DNA of 9,183 nucleotides from Desulfonatronovibrio sp. (GCA_003558575.1 PWPY01000176.1:1-9183), one strand, 5' to 3'. Positions 1 to 5,847 are shown, counted from the first letter of the stretch. Made by a program: numbers and translations. The notes: generated from the sequence alone by a model not told the origin.

Positions 1-478
1 CAACAGCCTCGCCCCTGGCCACAAGTTTGCCGTTGACATGGATTTCCAGAGGTTCACCAGCCAGTTTGTTGAGTTCGATGACAGAACCCTGGCCCAATTG
101 CAGCAGTTCGTTTATAAGAAGCTGGGTGCTGCCAAGCTGAGCTGTAACAGTAAGGGGAATGTCAAGTATAAACTCCATGTCCCTTTTATTGCCATCGGGC
201 TTTTTCTTGGCATCTCCTGTCAAATCTTTGAACTGGGGTTCCTTGCTTTCTGCTGCAAGGGACTTCTGTTTTTTTTCATCCACGAGCTTATCTTCTTCTT
301 CTGCTGCAAGAGCAGCAGCCCACTCGTCAGCTAAGGCCTCATCATCCTCCGGCGAATCCGCCCCCTGATCCATGGGCTCTTCATTTTCCTCGGAGTCATC
401 CTGGTCAGAAAGGGCAGCAGCCCATTCTTCAGCCAATTTATCCTGATCTTCACTTTCAGCTTTTTCTTCGGTGCTCAT
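1..478 (-). CDS. fliN: Flagellar motor switch protein FliN (C-terminus cut off by window edge)
   Basis: FliN is a cytoplasmic C-ring protein that, with FliM, forms the base of the rotor and docks the FliH/FliI export ATPase. The visible 159 residues contain an acidic, charged N-terminal region (about 1-98) and most of the SpoA/FliN domain (about 100-159), including the family hallmarks LGQGSVIEL (128-136) and LAGEPLEIHVNGKLVARGE (139-157). Roughly 25-30 C-terminal residues should lie beyond base 1. Two ATGs are possible (484 and 478). AAGGA sits only about 2 bases from the first but 8 from the second, so 478 is preferred. The N-terminal region carries two copies of a WAAAL motif (EEWAAAL around W19, DEWAAAL around W53), whereas familiar FliN proteins have one such segment. 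It follows fliM by a few bases in the same operon. The identity is secure. Confidence 0.95.
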   Translation of the reverse strand, partial: MSTEEKAESEDQDKLAEEWAAALSDQDDSEENEEPMDQGADSPEDDEALADEWAAALAAEEEDKLVDEKKQKSLAAESKEPQFKDLTGDAKKKPDGNKRDMEFILDIPLTVTAQLGSTQLLINELLQLGQGSVIELNKLAGEPLEIHVNGKLVARGEAV

Positions 479-492
479 ACTCATATTCCTTT

Positions 493-1470
493 TTAAAAGT
501 GGGTTTCTTCTTCTTTTTTGACCTGAAAGGCTTTATTTCCTTTTACAAAGCCGGGGATACCATGAAATTTTACCACGCCCTGTACCTGTGCTTTAAGCAA
601 GTCTTCTTCATCAGTATCTAAGACCAATATATCGCCAATCTCCATATTTAGAAGCTGTCTGCCAGTGATCTCGCTGTGTCCCAGAGTGATGTTAACATCA
701 ACAGGTATTTCCATGAGTCTTTCTTTGAACCTGGTGAGCCAGGCATGATCCACTTCTAACCTTTCAGACTGATATGACGCATAGAGTTTGGAGCGGATGG
801 GCTCAATAGTAGCGTAGGGCAGACAAACAACAAGTGAACCAATGGCGTTCTCCAGTTCAATTTCAAAGCTTACAACCACCACCACATCACTGGGAGGTAC
901 TATTGTAGCGAATTGAGGATTAACCTCAGATCTGGTCAGTTCAATCCCCACTTCATGCACAGGTCGCCATGCGTCTTCCAAGTTGGACAGAAGCATCTTA
1001 GCTACTTTGGTAACAATTCTTTGTTCAATGGGTGTGAAGTCCCTGCCTTCAATTTTGGGCTGGGTGCCTGCTCCACCAAAAAAGTTTTCCACTAAGGCAA
1101 AGACCAGCCTGGTATCGATTATCATTAATGCATTGCCGCGTAATGGGTCTATCTTAAAGATATTAATACTTGTCGGCACTGGCAGTGATCGCATGAAATC
1201 CCCGAATTTGGACATGTCAATGGAAATGGGATTTACATCTACTCGTTTGCGCATGGCATTGGCCATGTCGTTAGATGAAAGTCTGGCAAAACGGTCATTA
1301 ATGATTTCAAGGACAGGCATTCTGCCCCGGATGATTCGGTCCTGGTTGGAGATATCAAAGTCAACAACACCTGTATCGTCTTCAACGACATCAGTTTCTG
1401 TTTCGATTTCTCCGCCGGTCAGCCCCCTGAGCAGAGCATCAACTTCGTTTTGTTCAAGAATTTTATTCAT
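493..1470 (-). CDS. fliM: Flagellar motor switch protein FliM
   Basis: FliM is the C-ring subunit that binds CheY-P and passes the switching signal to FliG. The 325-residue length is normal. The extreme N-terminus, ILEQNEVDALL (4-14), is the conserved CheY-P docking helix. The middle CheC-like domain (about 45-230) contains the FliG-contact loop FFGGAG (130-135). The C-terminal SpoA domain (about 240-320) includes LGHSEITGRQLLNMEIGD and is the part that pairs with FliN. The ATG at 1470 is 22 bases after the fliL stop. No good Shine-Dalgarno is visible before it, so translation may depend on coupling to fliL. The next gene, fliN, begins about 14 bases after the fliM stop. Nothing is missing or broken. 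Confidence 0.97.
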   Translation of the reverse strand: MNKILEQNEVDALLRGLTGGEIETETDVVEDDTGVVDFDISNQDRIIRGRMPVLEIINDRFARLSSNDMANAMRKRVDVNPISIDMSKFGDFMRSLPVPTSINIFKIDPLRGNALMIIDTRLVFALVENFFGGAGTQPKIEGRDFTPIEQRIVTKVAKMLLSNLEDAWRPVHEVGIELTRSEVNPQFATIVPPSDVVVVVSFEIELENAIGSLVVCLPYATIEPIRSKLYASYQSERLEVDHAWLTRFKERLMEIPVDVNITLGHSEITGRQLLNMEIGDILVLDTDEEDLLKAQVQGVVKFHGIPGFVKGNKAFQVKKEEETHF

Positions 1471-1492
1471 AAGTAGGTACTTTTAATAAAAA

Positions 1493-1990
1493 TTACTGGA
1501 CTACAAATTCAGAAAAATAGACTTTCAGCACTCTGCCCTGGCCAATAAACTGGTTAAGCCTTTCTACAATTTCATTGCGCAGCTGGATTTTTTTCTCCAT
1601 GGTATCTATATCAGAGTATGATTTGCTTGAGAGAAGCAGAATTATGGAATCACGCACCCTTGGCATATGCTGCTGAACATCACGGACAGCGCTACGATCC
1701 ACAACTTCAACTTTCAGGGTGGTTCGCAGATATCTCCTGCCAAGGGGATCTGCCAGGTTGACCACAAATGGTTCAAGATCAACTACTTCATAGCTTTTCA
1801 GCGCTGTCTGAGCCCGGGACTCAGTCTGGGTTTCCTGGTCAGGATCATCCTGGTCAATAAAATAGTTGTACCCAAAGTATCCTGCACCGGCCAGAATGCC
1901 GAGAATCAGGATTAAAAGCAGCCATTTCAGCTTTCCTGATTTTTTTTTGGTTTCTACCGGGATTTCTTCTTCTTTCTTTTTGGGAGGCAT
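1493..1990 (-). CDS. fliL: Flagellar basal body-associated protein FliL
   Basis: FliL is a single-pass inner-membrane protein whose periplasmic domain rings and supports the stator units, affecting torque and stator engagement. The 165-residue product has a lysine-rich cytoplasmic N-terminus (1-21), one hydrophobic segment (about 23-44, rich in L, I and G), an acidic linker (about 46-60), then the FliL periplasmic domain. That domain includes VVDLEPFVVNLADP and the C-terminal pattern GRVLKVYFSEFVVQ that ends most family members. The ATG at 1990 has a strong AGGAG with about 6 bases spacing, the clearest ribosome site among the flagellar genes here. It is separated from the upstream motB-like gene by 128 bases, so it could start a sub-operon with fliM and fliN. 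Confidence 0.95.
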   Translation of the reverse strand: MPPKKKEEEIPVETKKKSGKLKWLLLILILGILAGAGYFGYNYFIDQDDPDQETQTESRAQTALKSYEVVDLEPFVVNLADPLGRRYLRTTLKVEVVDRSAVRDVQQHMPRVRDSIILLLSSKSYSDIDTMEKKIQLRNEIVERLNQFIGQGRVLKVYFSEFVVQ

Positions 1991-2118
1991 TATATTCTCC
2001 TGAACGGGTAAGTATGCTTCATAACCAGGTTGTTTTGGCTTAACAGCCTAGCCGCATTCTGATTTTAAGTATCTGAACAATAAGTTATTTCAATATAAGT
2101 TTCAATGTTCAGTTTGAA
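1991..2118. other. 128-bp AT-rich spacer between the second motB-like gene and fliL
   Basis: This is the only sizeable gap inside the flagellar cluster. It holds a 7-bp inverted repeat, CTGAACA (2073-2079) and TGTTCAG (2106-2112), enclosing two imperfect direct copies of an ATAAGTT...TTCAAT unit (2080-2094 and 2095-2106). A possible sigma-70-type promoter for fliL overlaps these. No RNA gene or open frame with a ribosome site is seen. There is no U-run, so the inverted repeat is not an obvious intrinsic terminator. Confidence 0.6.
2077..2105 (-). promoter_or_regulatory. Possible sigma-70-like promoter for fliL-fliM-fliN
   Basis: On the minus strand TTGAAA (2105-2100, five of six matches to TTGACA) is followed by exactly 17 bases and TATTGT (2082-2077, four of six matches to TATAAT). 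It would give a leader of about 80 bases before fliL. It lies within a 7-bp inverted repeat that could be an operator. AT-rich DNA gives such matches often, so this is weak. Confidence 0.22.
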
Positions 2119-2841
2119 TTATAAAAATGTTTTGGGCGTTGTCTTAAGCAGGATTTCCACGCGTCTATTCTGGGATCTGCCCTGTGCTGTATCATTGGAA
2201 GCCACAGGAAAGTTTGGCCCATAGGCAGATACAGAAATCCGTTCATTGTCAATACCGTTAATTATTAAAAACTCCATTACTGCCATGGCCCTTTCTGCTG
2301 CAAACTCATAGTTATCTTTATGAATTCCCGGGATATTGTCAGTGTATCCGGCAATATTTACTGGAGAAGGCCAAGCCTTTATCAGTGGCACAATCTGCAT
2401 CAGAATCTGTCTGGCCTGTGTGTTCAGCGATGTCTGTGCAAAGGGAAACAGAAGATCATCGGTTAACATCAGAGCAATGCCTTCTGGTCTCTCAAGTATT
2501 TTTAAATTCTCATCAAGGGTACTTTTACTTATTTCCGGAGGCAGAACATCATCAGGAAAAAGGAGATCTTTTATCCTGTTTTGCTTTTCAAGGATTTCCC
2601 AGGGTTTTTCTAAGAGTTCCTCAAAGACCAGAAAACGATCAGGAAGCCGCCCGGCTGATCTTGGTGAAAGAAAGGCTATATCTTCCTGAAAGATGGTTAT
2701 TACTTCCCTGATTATCTGGCGATCTAAAGAGGCCATGCTTAAAAGGAGAATAAAGAAAGTCAGCAGAATGGTTACCATGTCCGCAAAGGTAACCATCCAT
2801 AAAGCTTCTATGGGTTTTGACTTCTTTTTTTTTCTGGCCAA
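2119..2841 (-). CDS. motB: MotB-type stator protein with intact peptidoglycan-binding domain
   Basis: MotB-type proteins pair with MotA to make the ion-conducting stator and anchor it to peptidoglycan. The frame could open at TTG 2847, but AGGAG (2852-2848) abuts that codon. TTG 2841 lies 6 bases after it and yields MARKKKKS, matching the start of the neighbouring MotB paralogue. I therefore choose TTG 2841 (240 residues). A basic N-terminus precedes one membrane helix (about 15-38, WMVTFADMVTILLTFF) containing the essential ion-carrying Asp21. The OmpA-like domain (about 130-235) keeps the full peptidoglycan signature: GYTDNIP with its Asp, the FAAERA arginine helix, AYG, and QNRRVEI. It begins 35 bases after the upstream paralogue stops. 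It is the more orthodox of the two MotB-like proteins here. Confidence 0.92.
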   Translation of the reverse strand: MARKKKKSKPIEALWMVTFADMVTILLTFFILLLSMASLDRQIIREVITIFQEDIAFLSPRSAGRLPDRFLVFEELLEKPWEILEKQNRIKDLLFPDDVLPPEISKSTLDENLKILERPEGIALMLTDDLLFPFAQTSLNTQARQILMQIVPLIKAWPSPVNIAGYTDNIPGIHKDNYEFAAERAMAVMEFLIINGIDNERISVSAYGPNFPVASNDTAQGRSQNRRVEILLKTTPKTFL

Positions 2842-2847
2842 GATCAA

Positions 2848-2852
2848 CTCCT
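2848..2852 (-). promoter_or_regulatory. Ribosome binding site that sets a TTG start for the MotB-type gene
   Basis: AGGAG on the minus strand is directly adjacent to TTG 2847, which rules that codon out, and 6 bases from TTG 2841. The second choice also gives an N-terminus (MARKKKK) nearly identical to that of the adjacent paralogue. Confidence 0.75.
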
Positions 2853-2876
2853 GTTTTCAGGAAAGGAATTTGTGGA

Positions 2877-3707
2877 TCAGCGGTTTTCCTGCGGTCCCAC
2901 ATCAAAGATGAAGTCTCTGTAGATAAAACGCCCTTCGTCTTCTGGTGCGGGCATAACAGCTTCGTCCACTCTGGCATGGGTCCATTCAGGATTTCTTTTG
3001 TCCAGAATGATTTCAACCCGCCGGTTATTTCTGCGACCGTCATCAGTCCTGTTGCTGTATCTGGGCCAGTACTTGCCAAAGGCTTCAAGTCTGATGGAAT
3101 CCGGGTCAACATCATGTTCCAGTAGATATCTATATACATTGAGTACCCGGTGCAGAGACAACTGCCATGAAGGGTTAATTATTTCCTGATCCATTAAAGC
3201 CTCATGTTCCAGACCCAATTCGTCACGCATAACAGATGTATGTCCTGTAATGAGAACTGGATATTGCAGGTCCTGCAGAACCGGGATCACCTTGTCCAGA
3301 AGCTTCTCCCCTGCAGGGGTCAGGTTTATCTGGCCTGGTTGATAAAGAATATCTGTATTAATGGAAAAAATCTGAACAAACCTGTTTTCCACAAAGTTGA
3401 GATCATCTGTTTTGTCATCCCATAAAAGAGGCTTAAGCTGCTGCAGATCTCCATCATCAGGCATAGGGCCAGGTTCAACAACCCAGTCACTTTCAATCTG
3501 GCTCAGGACATCCTGCCTGGCAGTGCCTACTCCAAACGTGCCGGTAATTGATCCCAGAACCAGTTTGACTCTTCTGGGGTCAATAAAAGAAGCAAAAGTA
3601 ATAATAAGGACAAAAAAGGTCAGCAAAAGGGTCATAATATCAGTGAAGGTAACTAACCACGGAGCCAGGCCACTTGCCGGCTTTTTGTCCTTTTTCTTGC
3701 GTGCCAT
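2877..3707 (-). CDS. motB: Second MotB-type (OmpA/MotB family) protein, divergent peptidoglycan site
   Basis: This is a 276-residue paralogue of the adjacent MotB-type protein. It has the same architecture: MARKKK basic start, a membrane helix at about 17-41 with Asp23 in the ion-binding position (WLVTFTDIMTLLLTFF), a linker, and an OmpA-like domain at about 110-236 ending in NNRRVEI (227-233). Two departures stand out. The canonical GHTD/GYTD motif reads GHTS (155-158), removing the Asp that in OmpA-family domains contacts the diaminopimelate of peptidoglycan. The following loop is also about 8 residues longer than in typical MotB before the conserved PSWQLSLHR (179-187), where the Arg is kept. 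There is a 40-residue acidic tail after the domain. The ATG at 3707 is 4 bases after the motA stop with no strong ribosome site, suggesting coupling to motA. It may be a full stator subunit or an accessory protein. Confidence 0.9.
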   Translation of the reverse strand: MARKKKDKKPASGLAPWLVTFTDIMTLLLTFFVLIITFASFIDPRRVKLVLGSITGTFGVGTARQDVLSQIESDWVVEPGPMPDDGDLQQLKPLLWDDKTDDLNFVENRFVQIFSINTDILYQPGQINLTPAGEKLLDKVIPVLQDLQYPVLITGHTSVMRDELGLEHEALMDQEIINPSWQLSLHRVLNVYRYLLEHDVDPDSIRLEAFGKYWPRYSNRTDDGRRNNRRVEIILDKRNPEWTHARVDEAVMPAPEDEGRFIYRDFIFDVGPQENR

Positions 3708-3711
3708 ATAC

Positions 3712-4473
3712 TTAGTCTGTAGCCCGCCTGATTTTTGGGGGCAAATAGCTGTTTAGTTTTTCTTCAATAATTCTTGGATTTTCCCCTTTGGAAATGCATA
3801 AAATTCCTTCCAGCATCATTTCCTTGGCCAGGATTTCTTCCTTACTCCTGGCTTTGAGCTTTCCGGACATGGGGTTGAAAACCAAGTTGGCCAGAAGGGC
3901 CCCGTAAAATGTAGTGATAAGTGCAACCGCCATGGCCGGGCCAATGGCACTGGGGTCATCTAAGGCCTGAAGCATTTGCACAAGACCAATAACAGTTCCA
4001 ATCATTCCCATGGCTGGTGCAAAGGAACCCATAATGCCAAGGATTTCAGCTCCTGTTTCGTGTCTTTCTTCAAGATAGGAAATTTCTGTTTCCATTATTT
4101 CCTGAATGGTCTGGGGTTCAAGTCCATCTACTGTAAGCTGAAGGCCTTTTTTTAAATATTGGTCATCAATATTTTTGATCATGGGCTCTAAGGATAAAAT
4201 TCCTTCACGTCTGGCTTTGTTGGCGTAATCCATGAATTGTTCAATGATCTTAGAGGGGTTATCCACATTGGTCATAAAGGTGTTTTTTATGATTCCAATG
4301 ACCCCCATGACATGGCCCATGGGGTAGTTGACCAGAGTCGCACCAATTGTTCCTCCGAGAACAATAAGTGCTGAAGGAATATTGATAAAAATCAAGGGGC
4401 TTCCTCCAAAAAGGATAGCCGCACTTACTAGACCAAAAGCTATTACCAAGCCTAATATGGTTGCCAGATCCAT
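3712..4473 (-). CDS. motA: Flagellar stator protein MotA, sodium-type (PomA-like)
   Basis: MotA forms the ring of the stator in the inner membrane, and its cytoplasmic loop pushes on FliG. The 253-residue length and MDLATILGLV start are typical. Four hydrophobic segments lie near 4-24, 31-50, 146-169 and 178-200. The cytoplasmic loop carries charged residues in ARREGILSLE (87-96) that usually contact the rotor. Transmembrane 3 reads FAPAMGMIGTVIGL with Pro153 and Thr160. Transmembrane 4 reads AVALITTFYG with Thr187/Thr188. Threonines at these places are found in sodium-driven PomA, whereas proton-driven MotA such as that of Bacillus subtilis has Ala at the first. Sodium coupling is therefore inferred. 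The C-terminus (ENPRIIEEKLNSYLPP) is standard. It leads the cluster and is preceded by a 651-base gene-free region. Its ribosome site is weak (GGGA about 8 bases upstream). Confidence 0.97.
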   Translation of the reverse strand: MDLATILGLVIAFGLVSAAILFGGSPLIFINIPSALIVLGGTIGATLVNYPMGHVMGVIGIIKNTFMTNVDNPSKIIEQFMDYANKARREGILSLEPMIKNIDDQYLKKGLQLTVDGLEPQTIQEIMETEISYLEERHETGAEILGIMGSFAPAMGMIGTVIGLVQMLQALDDPSAIGPAMAVALITTFYGALLANLVFNPMSGKLKARSKEEILAKEMMLEGILCISKGENPRIIEEKLNSYLPPKIRRATD

Positions 4474-4513
4474 CAGTTATGTCCCAGGTTCCGAGTTTAA
4501 AATGTCTTGTAAC

Positions 4514-4701
4514 TAGTTTTCATCCGGAAACGGCTCTTTTTCCTTTCGGCGGCTTCAATCTGCACAATTATTCGTCAACGTATTAAGATACGCCTCCTCA
4601 TAATTGATTGATTTCCTTGCCAAAAGAAAAAACTCCTCGTTTCCGGAAAGAAAACCGGCAGCTTCAACATCCGGAAAGAAAGATTTTCCGGATGGAAACT
4701 A
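4514..4701. repeat. 188-bp segment with 17-bp terminal inverted repeats, MITE-like
   Basis: The left end, TAGTTTTCATCCGGAAA (4514-4530), and the right end, TTTCCGGATGGAAACTA (4685-4701), are inverted copies with one mismatch. The similarity continues inward imperfectly as pyrimidine-rich TCTTTTTCCTTTCGG on the left against purine-rich CCGGAAAGAAAGA on the right. Both ends finish in TA, so a TA target duplication of the IS630/Tc1 kind is possible. Inside is a further TTTCCGGAAA palindrome (4640-4649) and two similar GGCGGCTTCAA / GGCAGCTTCAA stretches (about 4549 and 4657). There is no transposase. It could be a non-autonomous element or a cluster of regulator sites. Confidence 0.5.
4668..4694. 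repeat. Perfect 10-bp inverted repeat (hairpin)
   Basis: CATCCGGAAA (4668-4677) and TTTCCGGATG (4685-4694) are perfect complements separated by 7 bases. The same CATCCGGAAA decamer also occurs at 4521-4530. No U-tract follows on either strand, so it is not a standard terminator. Confidence 0.85.
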
Positions 4702-4762
4702 ACTATCGACCATGCTTAAGCAAAGTCCAGAAAAGTTCCTTTCCTGAGTTAGGTGTAGGATT

Positions 4763-4788
4763 GCTGCTTACAAAAAAAGATGAGCAGC
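4763..4788. repeat. Weak 6-bp hairpin with a T7 loop
   Basis: GCTGCT (4763-4768) and AGCAGC (4783-4788) enclose a 14-base loop with seven consecutive A (plus strand). The run is in the loop rather than after the stem, so terminator activity is doubtful. ATTGCTGCTT (4760-4769) also has an inverted copy at 5021-5030 inside the large palindrome. Confidence 0.4.
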
Positions 4789-4830
4789 TTACTTTTAAGA
4801 AATCCTTATGAAACGTCTATGAACCAGAAA

Positions 4831-5102
4831 AATATGGTCAAGAGGTACTTTTTATGTATCTATTCACCGTGCTGAGGGGATAGCCTGTATCCTGATTTGT
4901 TTTCTGTTGCTGCAAACTCCCAGCATGAGCCCGTAAGTCAAAACCAGTAATTTATTCAAGTAGCCCAGAGTCTGTGTCCATATTCTTGCTTTTGACTAAC
5001 GGGCTCAGGGCTGGTCAAACAAGCAGCAATGGCGAAAACCAATCAGGATGCAGGCTTTAAGCAAAAGTGATAAAATGTGGTGAACAATACCTCTTTATAT
5101 TA
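4831..5102. repeat. Large imperfect palindrome (about 270 bp) made of nested complementary blocks
   Basis: Pairs from the outside in are: AAGAGGTA 4840-4847 with 5088-5095; TTCACC 4863-4868 with 5079-5084; AGCCTG 4882-4887 with 5051-5056; ATCCTGATT 4889-4897 with 5041-5049; GTTTTC 4899-4904 with 5034-5039; TTGCTGC 4907-4913 with 5023-5029; CCAGC 4920-4924 with 5010-5014; and GAGCCCGTAAGTCAAAA 4927-4943 with 4990-5006 (one central mismatch). This is about 63 base pairs around a 46-base loop (4944-4989). AATAT/ATATT continue it loosely outside. The blocks keep the same order on both arms, so this is one long cruciform or hairpin rather than scattered repeats. It could be a structured RNA or a MITE-type insertion. 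Confidence 0.9.
4838..5095 (-). ncRNA. Candidate structured RNA or motA leader starting at a FliA-type promoter
   Basis: The minus-strand FliA-type promoter at 5100-5127 would start transcription near 5092-5094, which is within the outer AAGAGGUA stem of the palindrome. The resulting RNA would have its 5' end paired with UACCUCUU some 250 bases later, a rod-like fold with small internal loops. It could be a free small RNA or the first part of a leader of about 620 bases before motA. It resembles no RNA family that I recognise. The fold and promoter are visible; transcription is inferred. Confidence 0.3.
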
Positions 5103-5127
5103 TCGGCAGATTAAACAGTTTTGTTTA
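5100..5127 (-). promoter_or_regulatory. Sigma-28 (FliA)-type promoter facing motA
   Basis: On the minus strand GCCGATAA (5107-5100) matches the FliA -10 consensus at all eight positions. TAAA (5127-5124) lies 16 bases upstream, against the usual 15. The -35 element overlaps the yggS stop codon. mot genes are classic FliA targets, and the promoter points at the mot-fli cluster. The one-base spacing difference and the 620-base distance to motA are the main doubts. Confidence 0.5.
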
Positions 5128-5128
5128 A
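5111..5128. repeat. 7-bp dyad in the FliA-type promoter spacer
   Basis: TTAAACA (5111-5117) and TGTTTAA (5122-5128) are perfect inverted repeats with a 4-base loop. They sit between and over the -35 and -10 elements and across the yggS stop codon. It may be an operator, or an AT-rich mRNA 3'-end stem for yggS. No T-tract follows. Confidence 0.45.
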
Positions 5129-5847
5129 CAGTCTGATCTTGTCCCAAACAGGGCAGTACCGACTCTGACCAGAGTAGCTCCTTCCTCAACAGCCACTTCA
5201 AAGTCTCCGGACATGCCCATGGACAGATGAGGCAAGGTAACTTTCAGTTCCTGCTGCAATTGATCTCTGCAACCTCTAAGTCCGGCAAAATAGGGTCTTG
5301 CGTTTTCAGGGTCATCAAAAAAAGGCGGCATGAGCATTAATCCATCTAATCTGAGATGTTCCATTGCCAAAATTTCTCTGGCAAGCCCGGTAAGTTCTTC
5401 AAGGGGTATTCCACCTTTCTGTTTTTCATTGGCAATATTGACCTGAATGAGGACCGGCTGGGTAAGATCCAGACTTTTTGCTTTTTTATGCAAACCTTGA
5501 GCCAATTTCAGAGAGTCCACAGAGTGGATGAGTTTGAATCTGCCAGCGACAGTTTTTGCTTTTTTGGTTTGAAGATTTCCAATAAAATGCCAGTAAATAG
5601 GTGATTCAGCAAATTGATCCATTTTGGGAAGGGCTTCCTGAACATAGCTTTCCCCAAAATCTGTCTGGCCGGCATTTATAAGTTCTTGAATTTTATTTAT
5701 GGGCTGTTTTTTAGATACAGCAATAAGCGTTACCTGTCGATGGGGATCTCCACATCTGTTCAGAGCGCTTTGGATTTTTTCCTTTACACTGATCAGGTTT
5801 GTGTTGAACTCAGAATTAATGTCTGAGCCATTTCCATCAACAATCAA
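5125..5847 (-). CDS. yggS: YggS/PLPBP family pyridoxal-phosphate homeostasis protein
   Basis: This family binds pyridoxal 5'-phosphate on a TIM-barrel fold and keeps vitamin B6 and amino-acid pools in balance; it has no established catalytic reaction. Visible signatures are LIAVSKKQP with the PLP-linking Lys (residue 46 from the chosen start), FGESYVQEALPK, WHFIGNLQTKKAK, VNIANEKQKGG, and the C-terminal phosphate-binding stretch LSMGMSGDFEVAVEEG followed by VRVGTALFG. The frame is open from ATG 5868 (247 residues), but no ribosome site precedes that codon and AAGGAG (5859-5854) touches ATG 5853. TTG 5847 is 6 bases after AAGGAG, so I favour it (240 residues); the start is uncertain, the identity is not. 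The gene overlaps the last bases of trmI and is probably co-transcribed with it. Its stop codon overlaps the FliA-type promoter. Confidence 0.93.
   Translation of the reverse strand: MIVDGNGSDINSEFNTNLISVKEKIQSALNRCGDPHRQVTLIAVSKKQPINKIQELINAGQTDFGESYVQEALPKMDQFAESPIYWHFIGNLQTKKAKTVAGRFKLIHSVDSLKLAQGLHKKAKSLDLTQPVLIQVNIANEKQKGGIPLEELTGLAREILAMEHLRLDGLMLMPPFFDDPENARPYFAGLRGCRDQLQQELKVTLPHLSMGMSGDFEVAVEEGATLVRVGTALFGTRSDC

Larger units (their letters stand above)
4474..5124. other. 651-bp gene-free region rich in inverted repeats, upstream of motA
   Basis: No convincing protein-coding frame is present on either strand; the longest open frame (about 67 codons, plus strand from 4608) starts with TTG, has no ribosome site and runs through repeats. 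The region is made of two blocks. Block 4514-4701 is bounded by inverted repeats and rich in TCCGGA. Block 4831-5102 is one large imperfect palindrome. Between them lie a GCTTAAGC palindrome (4714-4721) and a weak GCTGCT/AGCAGC hairpin (4763-4788). At the right end is a FliA-type promoter facing motA. No intrinsic terminator with a U-run is seen after yggS. Confidence 0.85.

Noticed and set aside
983..1486. Plus-strand open frame of 167 codons opposite fliM
   Set aside because: It is the antisense shadow of a well-conserved gene and has no family motif.
1471..1496. AGGTACTTTT shared between the fliM leader and the palindrome foot (about 4843)
   Set aside because: A ten-base AT-rich match without surrounding similarity is expected by chance at this scale.
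2639..3139. Minus-strand open frame of 166 codons across the two motB-like genes
   Set aside because: It is out of frame with two clearly conserved proteins and lacks any recognisable domain.
4575..4601. Eight-codon minus-strand mini-frame (MRRRILIR) upstream of motA, as a leader peptide
   Set aside because: AAGGA is 12 bases upstream, which is too far, and no attenuator-type pair of alternative hairpins follows it.
4608..4811. Plus-strand open frame of about 67 codons in the motA upstream region
   Set aside because: It begins with TTG without a ribosome site, passes through the inverted repeats, and the product is low-information and unlike any family I know.
4474..4830. Sigma-54 promoter for motA
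   Set aside because: I found no TGGCAC-N5-TTGC-like pair on the minus strand in this stretch.
4831..5102. Reading the palindrome as a simple intrinsic terminator for yggS
   Set aside because: The stem is far longer than a terminator, has a 46-base loop, and no U-tract follows it directly on the minus strand.
4831..5102. CRISPR array or tRNA gene in the repeat-rich region
   Set aside because: Repeats are inverted and nested, not direct and regularly spaced, and no tRNA cloverleaf or T-loop consensus is visible.
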